64,000 nt of DNA from NCBI RefSeq assembly GCF_000192575.1, contig NZ_GL876933.1:1-64000 (forward strand), in the 5' to 3' direction. This document shows, one piece after another, positions 61,409-64,000 of the stretch. Origin of the DNA: Novosphingobium nitrogenifigens DSM 19370. Lineage in GTDB: Bacteria; Pseudomonadota; Alphaproteobacteria; Sphingomonadales; Sphingomonadaceae. The stretch's first letter is position 1. The number at the start of each line of letters is the position of its first letter. The position numbers and the translations under genes were made by a program. The notes below the pieces were generated by a model. That model had not been told where the DNA came from and did no database searches. It saw only the letters and a list, made by a program, of their open reading frames with translations.

Positions 61409-62440
61409 TCAGGCTCCGGCAAACCCGGTCAGGACATGGGCGACATTGGCGCCGATGTCGGCCACCGCATAGCCGCCTTCCATGACGAACAGCGTGCGAC
61501 GCCCGAGCCCGGCCACGCGCCGCCCGATTTCGGCAAAATCAGGGCCGTGCAGCTTGAAATGGCTGATCGGGTCCTCGGCAAAGGTATCGACACCCAGCGA
61601 GACGACCACCATGTCGGGCGCAAAGGCCGCGATGTCGGCGAGCGCGGCATCGAGGGCGGAAAGATAGTCCGCGCCGCTGGTCCCCCAGGGCAACGGGAAA
61701 TTGCGATTGGCGCCCAGCCCGTCGCCTTCGCCCCGTTCGTCGGCATGACCGAGGAAGAAGGGATATTCGACCGCCGGATCGCCGTGAAGCGACGCGAAGA
61801 ACACGTCGCCCCGATCATAGAAAATCGACTGGGTCCCATTGCCGTGGTGGTAATCCACATCGAGGATCGCCACGCGTCCCGCACCGTTGTCGCGCAAGTA
61901 TTGCGCCGCGATCGCCGCATTGTTGAGATAGCAGAAACCGCCCATGGCCCGCGCCCCGGCATGGTGCCCGGGCGGACGGCACAGGGCAAAGGCGCTGGCC
62001 GCCCCTTCGACGATCTGCCGCGCCCCGGTCAGGGCGCAAGCCGCGCTCGAGGTGATCGCCCGCCATGTCCCGGCGGTGATCGGGACGGCCGCGTCGATCG
62101 AATAGAACCCGAGCTTGCCGTCGATATGCTCCGGGGGAACGTCGCGCCGCAATCCGGTCGCAGGCCAGGCATAGGGCAAGGCATCGCCGGTCTCGCCCAA
62201 TGCCTGCCACTCGTCCCAGGCGGTTTCGAGGAAAGCGAGGTAATCTTCGGCGTGAACCCGTGCCAGCGCCGCCCGGTCGAGCGGATCGGGCGCGACCACT
62301 GCGCCGAGCCCGGCAGCCTTGACCCGGTCGAGCACCTGTTCCGCACGCGCAGGCATTTCGAAACAGGGGACCAGCCGCCCGCGATAGAGTTCGGCGGCGC
62401 CGTGATGAAGGCGGTGATCCTCGCTGTAAATCGTCAGCAT
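61409..62440 (-). CDS. Acetylpolyamine amidohydrolase (histone deacetylase family)
   Basis: Zinc-dependent deacetylase of 343 aa. The active site is well preserved: FALCRPPGHHAG (the two His charge relay), GGFCYLNNAAIAA, DVDYHHGNGTQ (zinc ligands), HGDP and the later D-x-E region SLGVDTFAEDP. The N-terminus MLTIYSEDHRLHHG and the PFFLGHADERGEG loop are characteristic of acetylpolyamine amidohydrolases, which remove acetyl groups from acetylputrescine, acetylcadaverine or acetylspermidine. ATG 62440 begins at the conserved start; a longer frame to 62659 adds 73 residues of no family likeness. The permease follows at once. Cytoplasmic. Confidence 0.92.
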   Translation of the reverse strand: MLTIYSEDHRLHHGAAELYRGRLVPCFEMPARAEQVLDRVKAAGLGAVVAPDPLDRAALARVHAEDYLAFLETAWDEWQALGETGDALPYAWPATGLRRDVPPEHIDGKLGFYSIDAAVPITAGTWRAITSSAACALTGARQIVEGAASAFALCRPPGHHAGARAMGGFCYLNNAAIAAQYLRDNGAGRVAILDVDYHHGNGTQSIFYDRGDVFFASLHGDPAVEYPFFLGHADERGEGDGLGANRNFPLPWGTSGADYLSALDAALADIAAFAPDMVVVSLGVDTFAEDPISHFKLHGPDFAEIGRRVAGLGRRTLFVMEGGYAVADIGANVAHVLTGFAGA

Positions 62441-62679
62441 GGCGGTTTGCCCGTATTGCCTTTCCTGCCTTCGGGCGCATTCGATCAAGGCCCGACCCCG
62501 TGGCATCGGAACCTGCCGCCGCACCTGCGGCATTGCAAGAAGACCTCGGACCACGAACCGAACAAGGGCGGGGACGCCCGTCATGAAACTGCAAATGTCA
62601 TGAAACGGCAAAGGATCGACCCTTTGGGAAAACGGCATCTCGCGACTGGGACTGCACAAAGGGGTTCAGGGCAGTACGC

Positions 62680-64000
62680 ATGACCGGCAAGACCACCACA
62701 TCGGCTTCACCCTCCCGCGACCAGATCGAAGCCATTCTGACGCTGGCACGCCAAGGCCGGATGGGAGACGCCCTGCCCCGTGCCCAGGCCCTGCTTGCGG
62801 CCCATCCTTCCGCCTTCGATGCCGCCCATCTCGTCGGCGTGCTTCAGGCGACGTCGGGGGCTTTCGCCCAGGCAGAAACGGCCTTTCGCCGAGCGGCGGA
62901 CTTGCGTCCCGCCGATGCCGAGATCCACTTCATGCTCGGCGTCACTTTGCAGCAGCAAGGCAAGGCGGACGAGGCCGCCGCCGCTTTCCGCAGGGCCTCG
63001 AGCCTCAATCCGCAGCACGAGCTCGCCCTGCTTGCGCTGGGCACGACCTTGCAGGAAATCGGACGGACCGGCGAAGCGCTCGATGCGCTGGAGCGGCTCA
63101 TCCGGCTCAATCCCGCCAGCCTCGACGCGCACAACAATCTGGGGGTTGCCCTCATTCAGGCCGGACAGCCGGACAAGGCCGCCGCCGCGCTCGAAACCGC
63201 GCTCCACCTGCGTCCGGATGCCCCCGACACCTTGTACAACCTTGTCGCCGCCTTGCTGTCGGCACGGCGGTTCGATGCGGCGCTCGTCCGGTCGGAGCAA
63301 CTGTTGCGGATGGTCCCTCGCGATCCGCAAGCCCTGATGCAGCACGCACTGGTCCTGGTCGAAGCGGGACGCGGAGATGAGGCGCTTGCCCATTTGGACG
63401 CCATGCTGGCGCAATTGCCGCAAGGCGCGGCAGGAGCCCCCCTCCGTGCGGCCATCCTCGGCCATCGCGCGATTGCCCTGATGGCACTCGGCCGCCCCGA
63501 ACAGGCACTCGACGTCTATGACGAGGCACTCCGCGCGGCGCCAGCCGATGCCGACATTCATGCCAACCGGGCGCTGGCACTGCTGGCGCTGCGTCGTCCC
63601 TACGACGCGCTTGTCTCGGCCCAGATGGCCGCGCGCCACAATTCCGCTGCGCCACAGGCGCACAATGTCCTGGGTCTCGCGCATCTGCGGCTCGGCGAAT
63701 ATGGGGCAGCGGCCACGGCCTTTGGGCAAGGGCTCGCCCTGCGCCCCGACGATCCCGACATGCTCAGCCATCTGGCAACCGCGCTCGCCGAACTCGAACG
63801 TCACGACGAAGCCGATCGCCTGTGGGCGCGCGCGTTGACGCTCGCCCCCAACCATGACGGCGCGCTGTTCGTGCAAGGAGCCAGCCTCGGCTCACGCGAT
63901 CGCCATGCCGAAGCCGCGCGCCTGTTCGAGCGGGCGCTGGCCTTACGGCCCGAGCGCACGGCGGTGCGGGTCGAATGGATCCACGCCCTGTCCCATCTGT
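62680..64000 (+). CDS. TPR-repeat protein, truncated by window end
   Basis: Open frame from ATG 62680 without a stop to the last base (440 codons seen). It is made of tandem tetratricopeptide repeats: units such as FDAAHLVGVLQATSGAFAQA, LDAHNNLGVALIQAGQPDKA and APQAHNVLGLAHLRLGEYGA recur about every 34 residues with the usual W/L-G-Y-A-F-A-P pattern. No signal peptide or membrane segment is seen at the start. Many sphingomonad TPR proteins of this type continue into a sulfotransferase or glycosyltransferase domain, but the rest is outside the window. The upstream gap of 239 bp is divergent from the amidohydrolase gene. Confidence 0.88.
   Translation, partial: MTGKTTTSASPSRDQIEAILTLARQGRMGDALPRAQALLAAHPSAFDAAHLVGVLQATSGAFAQAETAFRRAADLRPADAEIHFMLGVTLQQQGKADEAAAAFRRASSLNPQHELALLALGTTLQEIGRTGEALDALERLIRLNPASLDAHNNLGVALIQAGQPDKAAAALETALHLRPDAPDTLYNLVAALLSARRFDAALVRSEQLLRMVPRDPQALMQHALVLVEAGRGDEALAHLDAMLAQLPQGAAGAPLRAAILGHRAIALMALGRPEQALDVYDEALRAAPADADIHANRALALLALRRPYDALVSAQMAARHNSAAPQAHNVLGLAHLRLGEYGAAATAFGQGLALRPDDPDMLSHLATALAELERHDEADRLWARALTLAPNHDGALFVQGASLGSRDRHAEAARLFERALALRPERTAVRVEWIHALSHL

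Overview
The window is high-GC DNA with dense operons, many overlapping start/stop codons and frequent GTG or TTG starts. It reads as an alphaproteobacterial chromosome. The gene families (a fused cellulose synthase with BcsD, GumB/GumC-like export proteins, an exosortase sorting locus, a NodS/NodB fusion) fit the Sphingomonadales best (Novosphingobium/Sphingomonas-like). That is an inference from content; there is no rRNA or tRNA here to confirm it. Almost everything concerns making, exporting, modifying or trimming extracellular polysaccharides.

Layout. (1) 42-10609, minus strand: a complete cellulose operon, bcsR/P-like - bcsQ - bcsAB (fused) - bcsC - bcsD - bcsZ, nearly every junction overlapping. 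(2) 10868-13380: an isochorismatase-like hydrolase and a membrane diguanylate cyclase whose product could activate the PilZ domain of BcsA. (3) 13451-30038: a Wzx/Wzy-type exopolysaccharide locus with a GH105-like hydrolase, flippase, fused PssD/PssE-type glycosyltransferase, pyruvyl transferase, outer-membrane barrel, Wza-like exporter, two Wzz/GumC-like proteins, a degenerate BY-kinase-like ATPase, two GT2 enzymes, an AAA ATPase and a Wzy/ligase. (4) 30069-43452: a beta-helix protein, two paralogous GT2 enzymes flanking a GH5 cellulase, a GT2-methyltransferase-deacetylase fusion, an ABC exporter pair (Wzm/Wzt), another GT2 and a GT2-acyltransferase fusion. (5) 43602-48973: UDP-xylose synthase-like enzyme, a PilZ protein and rmlC-rmlB-rmlD-rmlA for dTDP-rhamnose. 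(6) 49309-54499: a PEP-CTERM protein, an EpsD-like lipoprotein, EpsI, an exosortase, an uncharacterised membrane protein and a retropepsin-like protease. (7) 54518-59728: a GT4 with a ketoacyl synthase/acyl carrier protein pair, a hexapeptide acetyltransferase, and a large RTX-tailed beta-helix protein. (8) 60055-64000: an amino-acid/polyamine permease, an acetylpolyamine amidohydrolase and a TPR protein cut by the window end.

Together the genes predict three polysaccharide outlets in one region: cellulose through BcsAB/BcsC, a Wzx/Wzy polymer, and an ABC-exported glycan. Predicted sugar supply includes rhamnose and xylose; predicted decorations include pyruvate ketals, acyl groups and possibly N-deacetylation and methylation. 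Secreted or periplasmic enzymes (GH8, GH5, GH105-like, two beta-helix proteins) could trim or release the polymers. No undecaprenyl-phosphate priming glycosyltransferase is recognisable in the window, so the set is not self-contained.

The most interesting unexplained element is a scattered set of Nod-factor-like functions: a GT2-NodS-like-NodB-like fusion, a NodE/NodF-like synthase/carrier pair and a NodL-like acetyltransferase. These could build an acylated, deacetylated glycan.
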